In this document: positions 16,221 to 25,395 of the stretch, piece after piece
Numbering within the stretch: the stretch's first letter is position 1
Layout of the letters: each line of letters starts with the position of its first letter
Assembly: GCA_035260525.1 (NCBI GenBank)
Contig: DATFVB010000222.1
Span: 1 to 47,702 of the forward strand
DNA from: Thermoanaerobaculia bacterium
GTDB taxonomy: Bacteria > Acidobacteriota > Thermoanaerobaculia > UBA5066 > DATFVB01
Direction of reading: 5' to 3'
DNA: 47,702 bases
Program-made: the position numbers and the translations under genes
The notes under the pieces: model-generated
Database searches by the model: none
What the model was told of the DNA's origin: nothing
The model's input: the letters and a program-made list of their open reading frames with translations, nothing else

Positions 16221-17383
16221 CGCCGTTCCTTCTCGGGTGCGACGGCGACGCGAGCTCCGTCGGAGATCGGCTTCTTGCCGGCCAGCGGGCTCAGGATGAC
16301 CCGGTCCCGTTCGCTCACGCCGCTGACGACCTCCAGGAACCTGCGATCCCGCAACCCGGACCGCACGGGCCGCCACCGCGCCCGCCCGTCCACGACGGCG
16401 AGCACGCCCGGCTTGCCGCCCCGGACGACGAGGGAGGTCAGCGGAACGCGCAGCACATCGCGTTTGCGCGCGGTCTCGACGTACACGTCGGCCCGCTGCC
16501 CGAGGAATCGGGCTCCCGACGGCCGGTCCAGGATGACGTCCACCTCGCGCTCTTCGGTCACCCGGTCGACTTCCGCGCTCAACCGGGCGACGCGGCCGTG
16601 CTGCACGGTCTCCGGGTCGGTCTCGAACACGACCCGAGCGGGCTGCCCGAGACGCAGCGCTCCCGTTTCGCGCTCGTCCACCTGGGCCGTCACCCAGGGT
16701 ACCGATGCGGCGATGCGAAAGATCGGCGCGCCGGGCACCACCGTCGATCCCACCTCGAGGTTGCGGGTGATCACCAGACCGGATGCCGGGCTGACGATCT
16801 GCGTGTCCGAGAGTTTCGCCTGCGCCACGCCCAGCGAGGCCTCGGCGTTGCTCAGCTTCGCCTCGGCGACGACGCGGGTGGTGTCGAAAGCATCGAAATC
16901 CGCCCGGGACATGAGACCGCTCACGAGGAGCTGGCGATTCCTTTCCACGTCGGCCCTGGCCTTCGCCAGCTCGGCCCGGGACTGATCGCGCTGCGCTTGC
17001 GCAACATGAACGGCGTCCAGGAAATCCCTGGCTTCGAGTCGCGCCAACGTCTGGCCGGTCGTCACGACGTCTCCCTGATCCACCAACACCTCGACCACCT
17101 TCCCGACGACCTTGGAGCTGACACCCGACACGACCTTCGACTCCAGGGTGCCCGTCCCGAACACTTCCGCCACCACCTCTCCGCGCTGTGGCTGCGCCGT
17201 CTCGACGGGCACCGGCCGAGTGGTCAGGAACCGGACCGTTCCGGCCAGTGCGCCCGCCGCGAGGCACCAGAGGACGATCTTCAACCCCTTGCGCGAGATC
17301 ACCGGTACTCGTCTTTTCGTGTCGCCCGATGTATTCCCGGCCGGCTCCGCGTCCAATGAAGGAGCGAACCCCGTGCTATTCAT
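16217..17383 (-). CDS. Periplasmic adaptor (HlyD/RND-MFP family)
   Basis: The 388-residue protein has an N-terminal membrane anchor (about residues 34-54: GLKIVLWCLAAGALAGTVRF). A barrel-sandwich segment follows (GTGTLESKVVSGVSSKVVGKV), then a helical hairpin with repeated Ala/Arg-rich heptads (AQAQRDQSRAELAKARADV), then a beta-barrel domain (VPWVTAQVDERETGALRL). It is the periplasmic arm of a MacA/DevB-type pump. The start at 17383 overlaps the stop of the thioredoxin gene by ATGA. It is directly upstream of the permease and ATPase, giving adaptor, permease, ATPase order. Confidence 0.9.
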   Translation of the reverse strand: MNSTGFAPSLDAEPAGNTSGDTKRRVPVISRKGLKIVLWCLAAGALAGTVRFLTTRPVPVETAQPQRGEVVAEVFGTGTLESKVVSGVSSKVVGKVVEVLVDQGDVVTTGQTLARLEARDFLDAVHVAQAQRDQSRAELAKARADVERNRQLLVSGLMSRADFDAFDTTRVVAEAKLSNAEASLGVAQAKLSDTQIVSPASGLVITRNLEVGSTVVPGAPIFRIAASVPWVTAQVDERETGALRLGQPARVVFETDPETVQHGRVARLSAEVDRVTEEREVDVILDRPSGARFLGQRADVYVETARKRDVLRVPLTSLVVRGGKPGVLAVVDGRARWRPVRSGLRDRRFLEVVSGVSERDRVILSPLAGKKPISDGARVAVAPEKERR

Positions 17384-17628
17384 TCGAGTCCCAGGAGCTC
17401 CCGAATCTCCTGAGCCTTCGGGATCCGCCCGGACACGACGACTTTTCCGTCGATCGCGACACCGGGCGTCGACATGAGGCCGAGCGCCATCATGCGCTCG
17501 ACCGAATCGTCCTTGACGATTTCGACGTCGAGCCGCTCTCCGTCGACCACGTGCTGCACGACGCGGTACGTTTCCTTGCAACGAGAGCAGCCGGGGCCGA
17601 GAACTTCGATCTTCTTGTGTGTTGCCAT
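17380..17628 (-). CDS. Small thioredoxin family protein
   Basis: The 82-residue protein starts MATHKKIEVLGPG and has the active-site pair in GCSRCKET at about residues 14-17 of the motif. The cis-Pro motif STPGVAIDGKVVVSGRIP follows. Length and pattern match the small redox-active disulfide proteins that accompany ArsP/SO_0444-type permeases. It probably reduces or binds thiol-reactive metalloids or regenerates the permease cysteines. GGAG precedes the ATG at 17628 by 6 bases, so this start is preferred over the ATG at 17640. Its stop overlaps the next start by ATGA. Confidence 0.88.
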   Translation of the reverse strand: MATHKKIEVLGPGCSRCKETYRVVQHVVDGERLDVEIVKDDSVERMMALGLMSTPGVAIDGKVVVSGRIPKAQEIRELLGLE

Positions 17629-17640
17629 GATCGTCTCCAT

Positions 17641-18699
17641 TTACATCACTGTGTTGAAGAGGTAGCCGACCGCGAGAATGCCGGCGGCGACGACGGCGAC
17701 GAACGTCGCGATCAGTACGGGACGAAGGACCTTCCGGAGGATGATCATCTCCGGCAGCGAAAGCGCGACGACCGACATCATGAAGGCGAGGACCGTCCCG
17801 AGCGCCGCGCCCTTGCCCAGCAGCGCCTGGACGATCGGAATGATGCCCGCGGCGTTGGAGTACATCGGGACTCCGAGCACGACCGCGAGCGGCACCGCCC
17901 ACCAGACACCGCGGCCCATGAACGACGCCATGAAGTGGGTCGGCACGAAACCGTGGATGCCCGCCCCGACCGCGATCCCGGCAACGACGTAGATCCAGAC
18001 CTTGCCGACGATTTCGCGGACGGCGGCGCGTCCGTCCGTCAGCCGATCCGCCCAGGAGCGCTTCGCTGCCGGCATGCCGCTGCCGGACTGGATCTGCCAG
18101 ACCCAGGGCTCCACGTGCCGCTCGAGCTTCAGGCGTCCGATCACCCAGCCGGCGGCGATGGCGATCGCCAGGCCCGTCCCGAGATAGAGCGCGGCGACCT
18201 TCCAGCCGAAGAGGCCGAAGAGCAGAACGAGCGCCACCTCGTTGACCATCGGCGCGGAAATGAGAAAGGAAAACGTGACGCCGAGCGGCACGCCGGCCGT
18301 GACGAACCCGATGAAGAGCGGAACGGCGGAGCAGGAGCAGAACGGTGTGGCGATGCCGAACAGGGCGGCGAACACGTTGCCGGAAGCCTCGCGGCGTCCG
18401 GCCAGGAGCTGCCGCGCCCGCTCGGGCGTGAAGAAGCTTCGGAGGATTCCGACGCCGAACACGACGGCGGTAAGAAGGAGGAGGACTTTCGGGACCTCGA
18501 AGAGGAAGAACTCGACCGCCGAGCCCGGGCGGCCGCCGCGCGCGAGGCCGGCAAGGTCGTACGTGAGAAACCCGGCGATCCGCGACAGCTGCGTGTAGAG
18601 GAGGACCGCGGCGGCGAGAGCGGCGGCCGCCGGCGCCCAGGCGCGCCGCGGAGCCGGGCGCGACGCGTTCGCCGCGGCGGCGGCGGCAATCCCGGTCAT
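17641..18699 (-). CDS. Permease of the ArsP/SO_0444 (UPF0718) family
   Basis: The 352-residue protein has eight or more membrane spans and the conserved cysteine motif TPFCSCSAVPLFIGF in the first half; GVPMYSNAAGIIPIVQALL marks the second half. This family (PF03773) includes ArsP, which exports trivalent methylated arsenicals, and other metal permeases. With arsM in the same cluster, export of methylarsenite is a reasonable guess. The start overlaps the ArsR-type gene by ATGA (18696-18699). A small thioredoxin follows, a known pairing. The substrate itself cannot be read from the sequence. Confidence 0.9.
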   Translation of the reverse strand: MTGIAAAAAANASRPAPRRAWAPAAAALAAAVLLYTQLSRIAGFLTYDLAGLARGGRPGSAVEFFLFEVPKVLLLLTAVVFGVGILRSFFTPERARQLLAGRREASGNVFAALFGIATPFCSCSAVPLFIGFVTAGVPLGVTFSFLISAPMVNEVALVLLFGLFGWKVAALYLGTGLAIAIAAGWVIGRLKLERHVEPWVWQIQSGSGMPAAKRSWADRLTDGRAAVREIVGKVWIYVVAGIAVGAGIHGFVPTHFMASFMGRGVWWAVPLAVVLGVPMYSNAAGIIPIVQALLGKGAALGTVLAFMMSVVALSLPEMIILRKVLRPVLIATFVAVVAAGILAVGYLFNTVM

Positions 18700-19142
18700 C
18701 GTTCCACCGCTTCGGTGGCGCGGATCTTCGCCGCCTTCGCGACCGCCGACGCGAGCTTCGGGCCGTCGATCCGGCCGAGCTCGAGATCGACCCGGCAGAG
18801 CTGATCGACGGGCACGCGCCGCAGCTCCCTCAGGAGCACCGCGTCGGCGTGCGTTTCGCGGTCCTCGTCCAACTCCGGCCAGACGGAATCGAGGGTGCCC
18901 TGCCGCAGGGCGGCGTCCGAGAGCCGGTAGCTGACCCACCGGCCTTCCTTTCGCTCCGCGACGAGACCGGCCCTGCGCAGCTCCGACAGGTGCTCGGAGA
19001 CGGTGGAGGCGGCGAGCTTCACGACGACGGTCATCTGGCAGACGCAGAGCGGCCCGCCGCGGAGCATCGCGAGGAGGCGCAGCCGCACCGGGTGACCGAT
19101 GGCTTTGTGGATCTGAACGAGGCGCGCCAATGGTGTCGTCAT
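18696..19142 (-). CDS. ArsR/SmtB family repressor (second arsR)
   Basis: The 148-residue protein has the winged helix-turn-helix AASTVSEHLSELRRAGLVAERKEGRWVSYRLS (about residues 44-75). The metal site GGPLCVCQMTVVV matches the E-L-C-V-C-D type that binds As(III) or Sb(III) on helix 3. A C-terminal extension of about 60 residues (LLRELRRVPVDQLCRVDLEL) goes beyond the usual size. The inverted repeat ATTTCGT-N6-ACGAAAT overlaps its start codon and could be its operator. It heads the permease, thioredoxin, ABC pump and acr3 unit. Confidence 0.92.
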   Translation of the reverse strand: MTTPLARLVQIHKAIGHPVRLRLLAMLRGGPLCVCQMTVVVKLAASTVSEHLSELRRAGLVAERKEGRWVSYRLSDAALRQGTLDSVWPELDEDRETHADAVLLRELRRVPVDQLCRVDLELGRIDGPKLASAVAKAAKIRATEAVER

Positions 19143-19160
19143 TTCGTCATCTCACGAAAT
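19141..19160. promoter_or_regulatory. Operator-like inverted repeat at the second arsR start
   Basis: ATTTCGT (19141-19147) and ACGAAAT (19154-19160) form perfect 7-bp arms with a 6-base spacer, touching the arsR start codon at 19140-19142. The symmetry and place suit ArsR autorepression; binding is inferred. Confidence 0.5.
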
Positions 19161-19225
19161 ACCACGGCGGCGCGGAACGGACCTGATGCGTTTGAATCGC
19201 CGGGGATCCCCCGCCGCGGCCGCGG

Positions 19226-19687
19226 TTACGGAACGGGCCCGAGGCGCCGGGTCACCGCCGGCAGCGAGAGCCACAGCCGGATGCGCTGCGTCAGGTCCTT
19301 CGCGCTGTTCTCGAACGTCCGGCGTTTCTCGTCTTCGCTCCCCGTCGCTTCGGACGGATCCGGCAGGCTCCACCGGATGACTTCGGGAGCTCCGGGAAAA
19401 TTCGGGCACGCTTCCGCCGCGCGGTCGCAGACCGTGATGACGTAGTCGAACCGCTCCGGCAGGAAATCGTTCATGGACTTCGGACGCTGCCCCGCCATGT
19501 CGAGGCCGAAGACCTTCTTCACCGCCTCACGCGCGAAGGGATGGATTTCGGGGCGGGGGGCGCTCCCGGCGCTCCGCACGTCCACCGCGCCGCGCGACAG
19601 GTGGCGGAGGATCGCCTCCGCCATCTGAGAACGCGCCGAGTTGCCGGTGCACAGAAAGAGGACGCGGGGCCGCTCCGCGTCCGTCAT
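19226..19687 (-). CDS. arsC: Arsenate reductase, low-molecular-weight phosphatase type
   Basis: The 153-residue protein has the P-loop LCTGNSARSQMAEA near residues 12-25, with the nucleophilic cysteine and the arginine-serine of CX5RS. The later pair VCDRAAEACP gives the resolving cysteines of thioredoxin-coupled ArsC. It reduces As(V) to As(III) so that Acr3 can export it. Its start overlaps the arsM stop by ATGA (19684-19687). It ends 83 bases before the second arsR, in a short gap that holds the operator-like repeat. Confidence 0.95.
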   Translation of the reverse strand: MTDAERPRVLFLCTGNSARSQMAEAILRHLSRGAVDVRSAGSAPRPEIHPFAREAVKKVFGLDMAGQRPKSMNDFLPERFDYVITVCDRAAEACPNFPGAPEVIRWSLPDPSEATGSEDEKRRTFENSAKDLTQRIRLWLSLPAVTRRLGPVP

Positions 19688-20466
19688 GCCTTCTTCCGTC
19701 CGACCACCGTGACGGACAGGATTCGGACCGGGGCCGAGAGCGTCGCCCCCGCGAGCGCTGCCGAGACGATCTCGTCCGGGATCTCGATAAGGCGCTCCTT
19801 CTCGACGGCCACCTCGAATCCGGCGTCGCGGGCGATTCCGAGGTATTCCTCCTTCTGGAGGGCGCCGGAAACGCAGCCCGCCCAGAGCTCGGCGCTCTTG
19901 CGGACCGACTCCGGCAGCTCGCCGTCGAGCACGATGTCGGAAACGGTGAATCGGCCGCCGGACTTCAAGACCCGGTGGATCTCCGAGAAGGCCTTCCTCT
20001 TGTTCGGGACGAGGTTGACGACGCAGTTGGAGATCACGGCGTCGACCGTCCCGGTTTCGACGGGCAGCGCCTCGATCTCGCCGAGCCGGAACTCGACGTT
20101 CTTCGCCCCGAGCTTCTCGGCGTTCGCCTTCGCCTTCGCGATCATCTCCGGCGTCATGTCGACGCCGATCACGCGCCCCGACGGTCCCACGGCGCGCGCC
20201 GCGATGAAGACGTCGTTGCCGGCGCCGCTTCCCAGATCGAGGACCGTCTCCCCCGCGGCGAGACCCGCGTGCGCGGTCGGCAGCCCGCAGCCGAGTGCGA
20301 GGTCGGCCTCCGCCGCGTACCCTTCCATCCGCGCGTATCCCTCCTCGACGAACGAGGAGAGCTCGGTCGACGCGCAGCAGGAGGCCGAGACCGGGAGCGG
20401 CTTGCCCGCCGCGATGCTCGCGTACCTCTGCCGGATGAAGTCCTTGGTCGTCTCGTCGGTATCCAT
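19684..20466 (-). CDS. arsM: Arsenite S-adenosylmethionine methyltransferase
   Basis: The 260-residue enzyme has the SAM-binding motif VLDLGSGAGNDVF and the conserved arsenic-binding cysteines: SASCCAST near the N-terminus, ISNCVVNLVPNK and ELWAGCVSGALQ. This arrangement matches ArsM, which methylates As(III) to mono-, di- and trimethylated species. AAGGAG lies 6 bases before the ATG. It follows arsR1 by 47 bases and overlaps arsC by 4 bases. Its products include toxic methylarsenite, which fits with the ArsP-type permease in the same cluster. Confidence 0.95.
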   Translation of the reverse strand: MDTDETTKDFIRQRYASIAAGKPLPVSASCCASTELSSFVEEGYARMEGYAAEADLALGCGLPTAHAGLAAGETVLDLGSGAGNDVFIAARAVGPSGRVIGVDMTPEMIAKAKANAEKLGAKNVEFRLGEIEALPVETGTVDAVISNCVVNLVPNKRKAFSEIHRVLKSGGRFTVSDIVLDGELPESVRKSAELWAGCVSGALQKEEYLGIARDAGFEVAVEKERLIEIPDEIVSAALAGATLSAPVRILSVTVVGRKKA

Positions 20467-20513
20467 GGTGGCTCCTTTCGTCGCCCGGGGCACCGGGCGA
20501 ATGCGATTTCTTT

Positions 20514-20819
20514 TCAGACGGCGCGCGCGAGCATGTCCGCGAGCGCCGCGATCGCCGCGTCGTTTCTCCGGTAATAGACCCAGCGCCCCCGCTTCTCCCC
20601 CGTGACGAGCCCGGCGCGGATCAGGATCTGCATGTGATGGTTGACGACCGACTGCGAGAGCCCCACGTTCTGCTGGATGTCGCAGGCGCAGAGCCCGGGC
20701 TCGCGCTTTCCGATCAGGCCGCAGCACGACTGCCCCCGTTGCTTGAGGAGCGCGAGGATCCGGACGCGCGTCGGATCGGCGAGCGCCTTGAAGGAGTCGG
20801 AGACGGCGGCCTCGTTCAC
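20514..20819 (-). CDS. arsR: ArsR/SmtB family repressor (first arsR)
   Basis: The 101-residue repressor has the winged helix VGLSQSVVNHHMQILIRAGLVTGEKRGRWVYYR and the cysteine cluster QSCCGLIGKREPGLCACDI, a plausible As(III) site. It begins at a GTG at 20819. A near-consensus promoter lies so close that the transcript should begin at or just before the GTG, so the mRNA is probably leaderless. The palindrome TATAG-AA-CTATA sits between -35 and -10. It opens the leftward arsenic cluster and faces the ABC operon at 20981 on the other strand. Confidence 0.93.
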   Translation of the reverse strand: MNEAAVSDSFKALADPTRVRILALLKQRGQSCCGLIGKREPGLCACDIQQNVGLSQSVVNHHMQILIRAGLVTGEKRGRWVYYRRNDAAIAALADMLARAV

Positions 20820-20826
20820 ATATCGA

Positions 20827-20855
20827 AAAATATAGAACTATAGAAACGTTGTCAA
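20827..20855 (-). promoter_or_regulatory. arsR promoter with internal operator
   Basis: On the minus strand, TTGACA (20855-20850) and TATTTT (20832-20827) are separated by 17 bases, an almost ideal sigma-70 layout. The palindrome TATAG-AA-CTATA (20831-20842) overlaps the spacer and -10, the classic ArsR operator position. The -10 ends only 7 bases before the GTG at 20819, which implies a leaderless message. Confidence 0.8.
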
Positions 20856-20980
20856 GAGGCTTTTTTTCGGCTTCGTCGGCGCTCCTCGGCGGCCGTTGCC
20901 GCGCCGATCCCTTTCCCCTTTCGATCCCGATGGTGCGATTGGCTCTGGAGGAGGGGCGCGGGCCGTGAGACGGTGGCCGT

Positions 20981-21721
20981 GTGGCAGAAACCGCCGCATC
21001 GGCCGCGTCCCCCGACGGCCTCCCGGTCTTCCGGGCCCGGGGCTTGACGAAGACCTACCGGATGGGGGAAGTCGACATCCCCGCCCTCCGGTCGGTCGAC
21101 CTGGACCTCTATTCCGGAGAGCTCGTCGTCATCCTCGGCCCGTCGGGGAGCGGGAAATCGACGCTTCTGAACATCCTGGGCGGCCTCGACGTGCCCACGA
21201 GCGGGTCCGTCCGGTTCTTCGACCACGACCTGACGGGCGCCGACGACGCGGCGCTCACCCGGTTTCGCCGGGAGCACGTCGGCTTCGTGTTCCAGTTCTT
21301 CAACCTGATCCCGAGCCTCACGGCGCTCGAGAACGTCGTGCTCGTCACGGAAGTCGCCGAGCATCCCCTCGACGCCGCCGACGCGCTTCGGATCGTCGGA
21401 CTCGGCGACCGGCTCGATCACTTCCCCGCGCAGCTTTCGGGCGGCGAGCAGCAGCGCGTCGCGATCGCGCGCGCGATCGTCAAGCGGCCCGACGTTCTGC
21501 TGTGCGACGAGCCGACCGGGTCTCTCGACTTCCAGACCGGTAAGCCCGTCCTCTCCGTTCTCGCCCGCCTCAACCGGGAATTCGGCACGACGACCGCGGT
21601 GATCAGCCACAACGCGGCGATCGCCGCGATGGCGGACCGGGTCGTGCGCATGGTGAGCGGCGAGATCGCGAGCATCGTCCGGAACGCGTCCAAGGCCGAC
21701 CCGGAGACGCTCGCGTGGTGA
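20981..21721 (+). CDS. ABC transporter ATP-binding protein (LolD/MacB-like)
   Basis: The 246-residue ATPase starts at a GTG and has Walker A GPSGSGKS at residues 53-60, Q-loop FQFFNLIPS, signature LSGGEQQR and Walker [13 protein letters not shown]. It belongs with the FtsX-type permease downstream (7-base gap) and the adaptor after it. No Shine-Dalgarno stands directly before the GTG, although GGAGGAGGGG occurs about 30 bases upstream. It shares its 161-base upstream gap with arsR1, so ArsR control is possible but unproven. Confidence 0.9.
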   Translation: MAETAASAASPDGLPVFRARGLTKTYRMGEVDIPALRSVDLDLYSGELVVILGPSGSGKSTLLNILGGLDVPTSGSVRFFDHDLTGADDAALTRFRREHVGFVFQFFNLIPSLTALENVVLVTEVAEHPLDAADALRIVGLGDRLDHFPAQLSGGEQQRVAIARAIVKRPDVLLCDEPTGSLDFQTGKPVLSVLARLNREFGTTTAVISHNAAIAAMADRVVRMVSGEIASIVRNASKADPETLAW

Positions 21722-21728
21722 GGCCGCG

Positions 21729-24095
21729 ATGACCACGCTCCGCCGGAAGCTCCTCCGGGACCTCTGGCACCACCGCGGACCGGGAGCGGCGGTCGCGCTC
21801 GTCGTGGCGTGCGGCATCACGAGCTTCGTCGTCACGCGCTCCGCCTACCACTCGATCCTCCTCTCCCGCGACGACTACTACGCGCGCTACCGCTTCGCCG
21901 ACGTCTTCGTGTCCGCCAAGCGCGTTCCGGACGCGCTGTTCAAGAAGGTGGCTGCGATCCCGGGCGTCGCGGCGGCCGAAGCGCGCGTCGTGGTCGAAGT
22001 CGCGCTCGACGTCCCCGGGCTCGCCGAGCCCGCGACGGGACGCCTCGTCTCGATCCCCGACTCCTCGCCGCCCGCGCTCAACCGCTTCCTCGTCCGGCGC
22101 GGGCGCGCGCCCGAACCCGGGCGGCGCGACGAAGTCCTCGTGAGCGAGGCGTTCGCGTCGGCCAACCGACTCTCGGTCGGCGACCGCGTCGGCGCGGTTC
22201 TCAACGGCCGGTGGGAATCGCTGCGGATCGTCGGGATCGCGCTGTCTCCCGAGTACGTCTACGAGATCCGCGGCGCGGGCTCCATCCTCCCGGACAACCG
22301 CCGGTTCGGCGTCCTCTGGATGAGCCGCGAAGCCGTCGGCTCCGCCTTCGACATGGAAGGCGGATTCAACGACGTCGCCCTCACGCTCGCCCCCGGCGCG
22401 AGCGAGCCCGCCGTGATCGACGCTCTCGACCGGCTGTTCGACCGATACGGAAGCCTCGGGGCCTACGGGAGGGCGGACCAGGTGTCCAACGCTTTCCTCG
22501 ACAACGAGCTGACCGAGCTCCGCACGGAAGGGTGGATCGTCCCGGCCATCTTCCTCGGGGTCGCGGTCTTCCTCCTCCACGTGGTCGTCACCCGGCTGGT
22601 CCACACCCAGCGGGACCAGGTCGCGATCCTGAAGGCGCTCGGCTATGGCAATCGCGCGATCGGCGCGCATTACCTCGAGTTCGTGCTCGCGATGACGGCG
22701 GCCGGCGCGGTTGTCGGAGTCGGCGCCGGCGTCTGGCTCGGCTCGGCCCTGACCCGCGTGTACACCCTCTACTTCCGGTTTCCCATGCTCCGGTACGACG
22801 TCGGTGCGGCGCCTCTCCTCCTCTCGGTCGCCGGGTGCTTCGCGGCCGCCGCCCTCGGCGCGCTCGGCGCCGTGAGGAACGCCGTCGCCCTCCAGCCCGC
22901 CGAGGCGATGCGCCCGGAGCCCCCCGCCCGCTTCCGCGCCGGCGCCCTGGAGCGGATCGGTCTCGGGCGCGTCCTGCGGCCGGAGATCCGGATGATGCTG
23001 CGCAACCTCCTGCGGCGGCCGGTCCGTCTCACGCTCTCGGTCGTCGGCGTCGCGCTCGCGGTCGCGATCCTCGTGCTCGGGCGATACTTCTGGGACATGG
23101 TCCACGTCGTCCTGGACAACCATTTCAACGCGGTCGAGCGCCAGGAGGCGACGGTGGGCTTCACCAACCCGGTTTCCGGCCGGGCCGCGCACGAGATCTC
23201 GCGGCTCCCGGGAGTCATCGCGTCGGAGGTCTATCGCGTCGTGCCCGTCCGCCTCCGCTCGGAGCAGCGAAGCAAGCGGACGGCGCTCCTGGGCCTCGAC
23301 GCGAGCGCCGATCTCCGCCGCGTCGTCGACCGGCGGCGGCGCGCCGTCGCGCTCCCCCCTGAAGGCCTCGTCCTCTCGGCGCGCCTGGCGAAGACGCTCG
23401 GCGTCGCGCCCGGCGACCGCCTGACGGTCGAGGTGCTCGAGGGGGAGCGTCCGGTGCGCTCCGTCGCGATCGCCTCCCTCGTCGACGAGCTGCTCGGGGT
23501 CAACGCCTACATGGAGCTCGGCGCGCTGCACCGGCTGCTCCAGGAGGAAGGCGCGCTCTCCGGCGCGTACCTGACCTCCGATCCGCGCGCCTCGGAGCGG
23601 CTCTACGCCGTCCTCAAGCGCACTCCGGCGGTCGCCGGAACGGCGCTCCAGAAATCCATGATCCGGAGCTTCGAGGACACGATCGCGCAGCTCCTCGGCA
23701 CGTTCACGGCCGTGCTGGTCGGGCTCGCGTCCGTCATCGCGCTCGCGATCGTCTACAACGGGGCTCGCATCGCGCTCTCGGAGCGGGGGCGCGAGCTCGC
23801 GAGCCTTCGCGTCCTGGGCTTCGCGCGACGGGAGGTCGCGACGATCCTCCTCGGGGAGCAGGCGATCATCACCGCGCTGGCGATTCCGCTGGGATGCGCA
23901 ATGGGATTCGGCGCCTGCGCGCTCCTCTCCGCGCTTTACGAAACCGATCTCATGCGGATGCCGCTCGTCGTCGAGCCGCGCAGCTACGTGTTCTCCGCGC
24001 TCACGGTCGGCGCCGCGACGTTCCTCTCAGGGCTCGTCGTCGTCCGGCGGGTCGCCCGCCTGGACCTCGTCGCGGTCCTGAAAACGAGGGAGTGA
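21729..24095 (+). CDS. Large FtsX-type ABC permease
   Basis: The 788-residue protein has an N-terminal span ([17 protein letters not shown]) and a periplasmic domain. A first FtsX cluster of three spans follows ([51 protein letters not shown]), then a second N-terminal-type span ([16 protein letters not shown]). A second periplasmic region and a final FtsX cluster (about 660-780) complete the layout. Two FtsX domains in one chain make a full permease core of the lipoprotein- or effector-export class. The start follows the ATPase stop by 7 bases and the stop precedes the adaptor ATG by 4 bases, so the three genes are one operon. Confidence 0.9.
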   Translation: MTTLRRKLLRDLWHHRGPGAAVALVVACGITSFVVTRSAYHSILLSRDDYYARYRFADVFVSAKRVPDALFKKVAAIPGVAAAEARVVVEVALDVPGLAEPATGRLVSIPDSSPPALNRFLVRRGRAPEPGRRDEVLVSEAFASANRLSVGDRVGAVLNGRWESLRIVGIALSPEYVYEIRGAGSILPDNRRFGVLWMSREAVGSAFDMEGGFNDVALTLAPGASEPAVIDALDRLFDRYGSLGAYGRADQVSNAFLDNELTELRTEGWIVPAIFLGVAVFLLHVVVTRLVHTQRDQVAILKALGYGNRAIGAHYLEFVLAMTAAGAVVGVGAGVWLGSALTRVYTLYFRFPMLRYDVGAAPLLLSVAGCFAAAALGALGAVRNAVALQPAEAMRPEPPARFRAGALERIGLGRVLRPEIRMMLRNLLRRPVRLTLSVVGVALAVAILVLGRYFWDMVHVVLDNHFNAVERQEATVGFTNPVSGRAAHEISRLPGVIASEVYRVVPVRLRSEQRSKRTALLGLDASADLRRVVDRRRRAVALPPEGLVLSARLAKTLGVAPGDRLTVEVLEGERPVRSVAIASLVDELLGVNAYMELGALHRLLQEEGALSGAYLTSDPRASERLYAVLKRTPAVAGTALQKSMIRSFEDTIAQLLGTFTAVLVGLASVIALAIVYNGARIALSERGRELASLRVLGFARREVATILLGEQAIITALAIPLGCAMGFGACALLSALYETDLMRMPLVVEPRSYVFSALTVGAATFLSGLVVVRRVARLDLVAVLKTRE

Positions 24096-24099
24096 ACCG

Positions 24100-25281
24100 A
24101 TGTCCCGAACCCGCCGCCACGTCCTGCTCGCCGCCGCCGCCGCCGGGATCGCCGGCGCGACCCTCTTTCTCCTGCGCCCCGCTCCGGTCCTCGTCGAGAC
24201 CTCGCGTGCCGTCCGGCGCGACCTCCGGTTGACCGTCGAGGAGGAGGGGAAGACGCGGGTGCGCGAACGGTTCGTCCTCTCTGCGCCCGCGGCCGGACGC
24301 CTCCACCGCGTGACGCTCCGCGAGGGAGATCCGGTCGCCGAAGGCGCGGCCGTCGCGCTCCTCGATCCTCTTCCCCTCGACGCCCGGACGCGGGAAGAGG
24401 CGCGCGCGCGGCTCGACGCCGCCGAGGCGGAGCGCCGCGCCGCCGACGCCCGCGTGCGGCAGGCGCGCGAGGCGCTCGCGCAGGCCCGACGGGACCACAA
24501 GCGCGCGGACGCGCTCGCGTCGCAAGGACTTCGGGCGCCGGGGGAACGGGAGCAGGCCGAGCTCCTGGAGACGACGCGCGCGCGCGAGCTCGACGCCGCG
24601 CGGTACGCGGCGACCGCCGCCGCCTTCCAGGCCGACGCCGTGCGCGCGGTCCTGGTCGCCGGCGAGCCGGGCCGCGTCGGGGGGGCGATCCCGCTCCGGT
24701 CGCCGGTCGCCGGCCGGGTCCTCCGCATCGCGCAGGAGAGCGAGCGCTCGGTCGCGGCGGGAACGCCCGTCGTCGAGGTCGGCGAGCCGGGCTCCCTCGA
24801 GATCGCCGTCGACCTCCTCTCGACCGACGCGGTCCGCGTCTCTCCCGGGATGGAGATGCACGTCGACGGGGGCGAGGGGGTGTCGCTCCGCGGCCGCGTC
24901 CGCACGATCGAGCCCGCGGCGTTCACGAAGATCTCGGCTCTCGGCGTCGAGGAGCAGCGCGTGTGGGTGATCGGCGATCTCCTCGAGCCCGCCGGCCGCC
25001 TCGGGGACGGGTATCGCGTCGAGGCGGCGATCACGATCTGGGAAGGAAAAGGGGTGCTGACCGTGCCGGGAAGCGCGCTCTTCCGGCGCGGCGCCGGCTG
25101 GTCCGCGTTCGTCGTCGAGAGCGGCCGCGCCCGGCGGCACGACGTCGAGGTCGGACACCGGGGAGCCGACGACGCCGAGATCGTGCGCGGCCTCGCCGAA
25201 GGGGAGACCGTGATCCTCCATCCGACCGACACGATCCGCGACGGAACGCGCGTCCGCCCGCCCGCGTCGCGGGAGCGTTGA
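24100..25281 (+). CDS. Periplasmic adaptor (HlyD/MFP family)
   Basis: The 393-residue protein has an N-terminal anchor (VLLAAAAAGIAGATLFLL), a barrel-sandwich half (FVLSAPAAGRLHRVTLREGDPV) and a long alanine/arginine-rich helical hairpin (ARLDAAEAERRAADARVRQAREAL). The second half follows (IPLRSPVAGRVLRIAQESERSVAAG) with a beta-barrel region. It completes the second ATPase/permease/adaptor pump. The order is the reverse of the pump inside the arsenic operon, which places the adaptor first, so the two units are not recent copies of each other. Confidence 0.9.
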   Translation: MSRTRRHVLLAAAAAGIAGATLFLLRPAPVLVETSRAVRRDLRLTVEEEGKTRVRERFVLSAPAAGRLHRVTLREGDPVAEGAAVALLDPLPLDARTREEARARLDAAEAERRAADARVRQAREALAQARRDHKRADALASQGLRAPGEREQAELLETTRARELDAARYAATAAAFQADAVRAVLVAGEPGRVGGAIPLRSPVAGRVLRIAQESERSVAAGTPVVEVGEPGSLEIAVDLLSTDAVRVSPGMEMHVDGGEGVSLRGRVRTIEPAAFTKISALGVEEQRVWVIGDLLEPAGRLGDGYRVEAAITIWEGKGVLTVPGSALFRRGAGWSAFVVESGRARRHDVEVGHRGADDAEIVRGLAEGETVILHPTDTIRDGTRVRPPASRER

Positions 25282-25395
25282 CCACGGCAACTCCCCGGAA
25301 TTGATGCAATTGGACGATTGATCGTGCGCCGAATTCGGCGCAAGGTCGAAGAGTTCGGGCGATCGCCCGGAGCGGTTGCCCGAAGGAGGATTGGT

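Noticed and set aside
21603-23531. Minus-strand frame of 642 codons across the FtsX permease gene
   Set aside because: Charged low-complexity translation with no domain, opposite a clear membrane protein.
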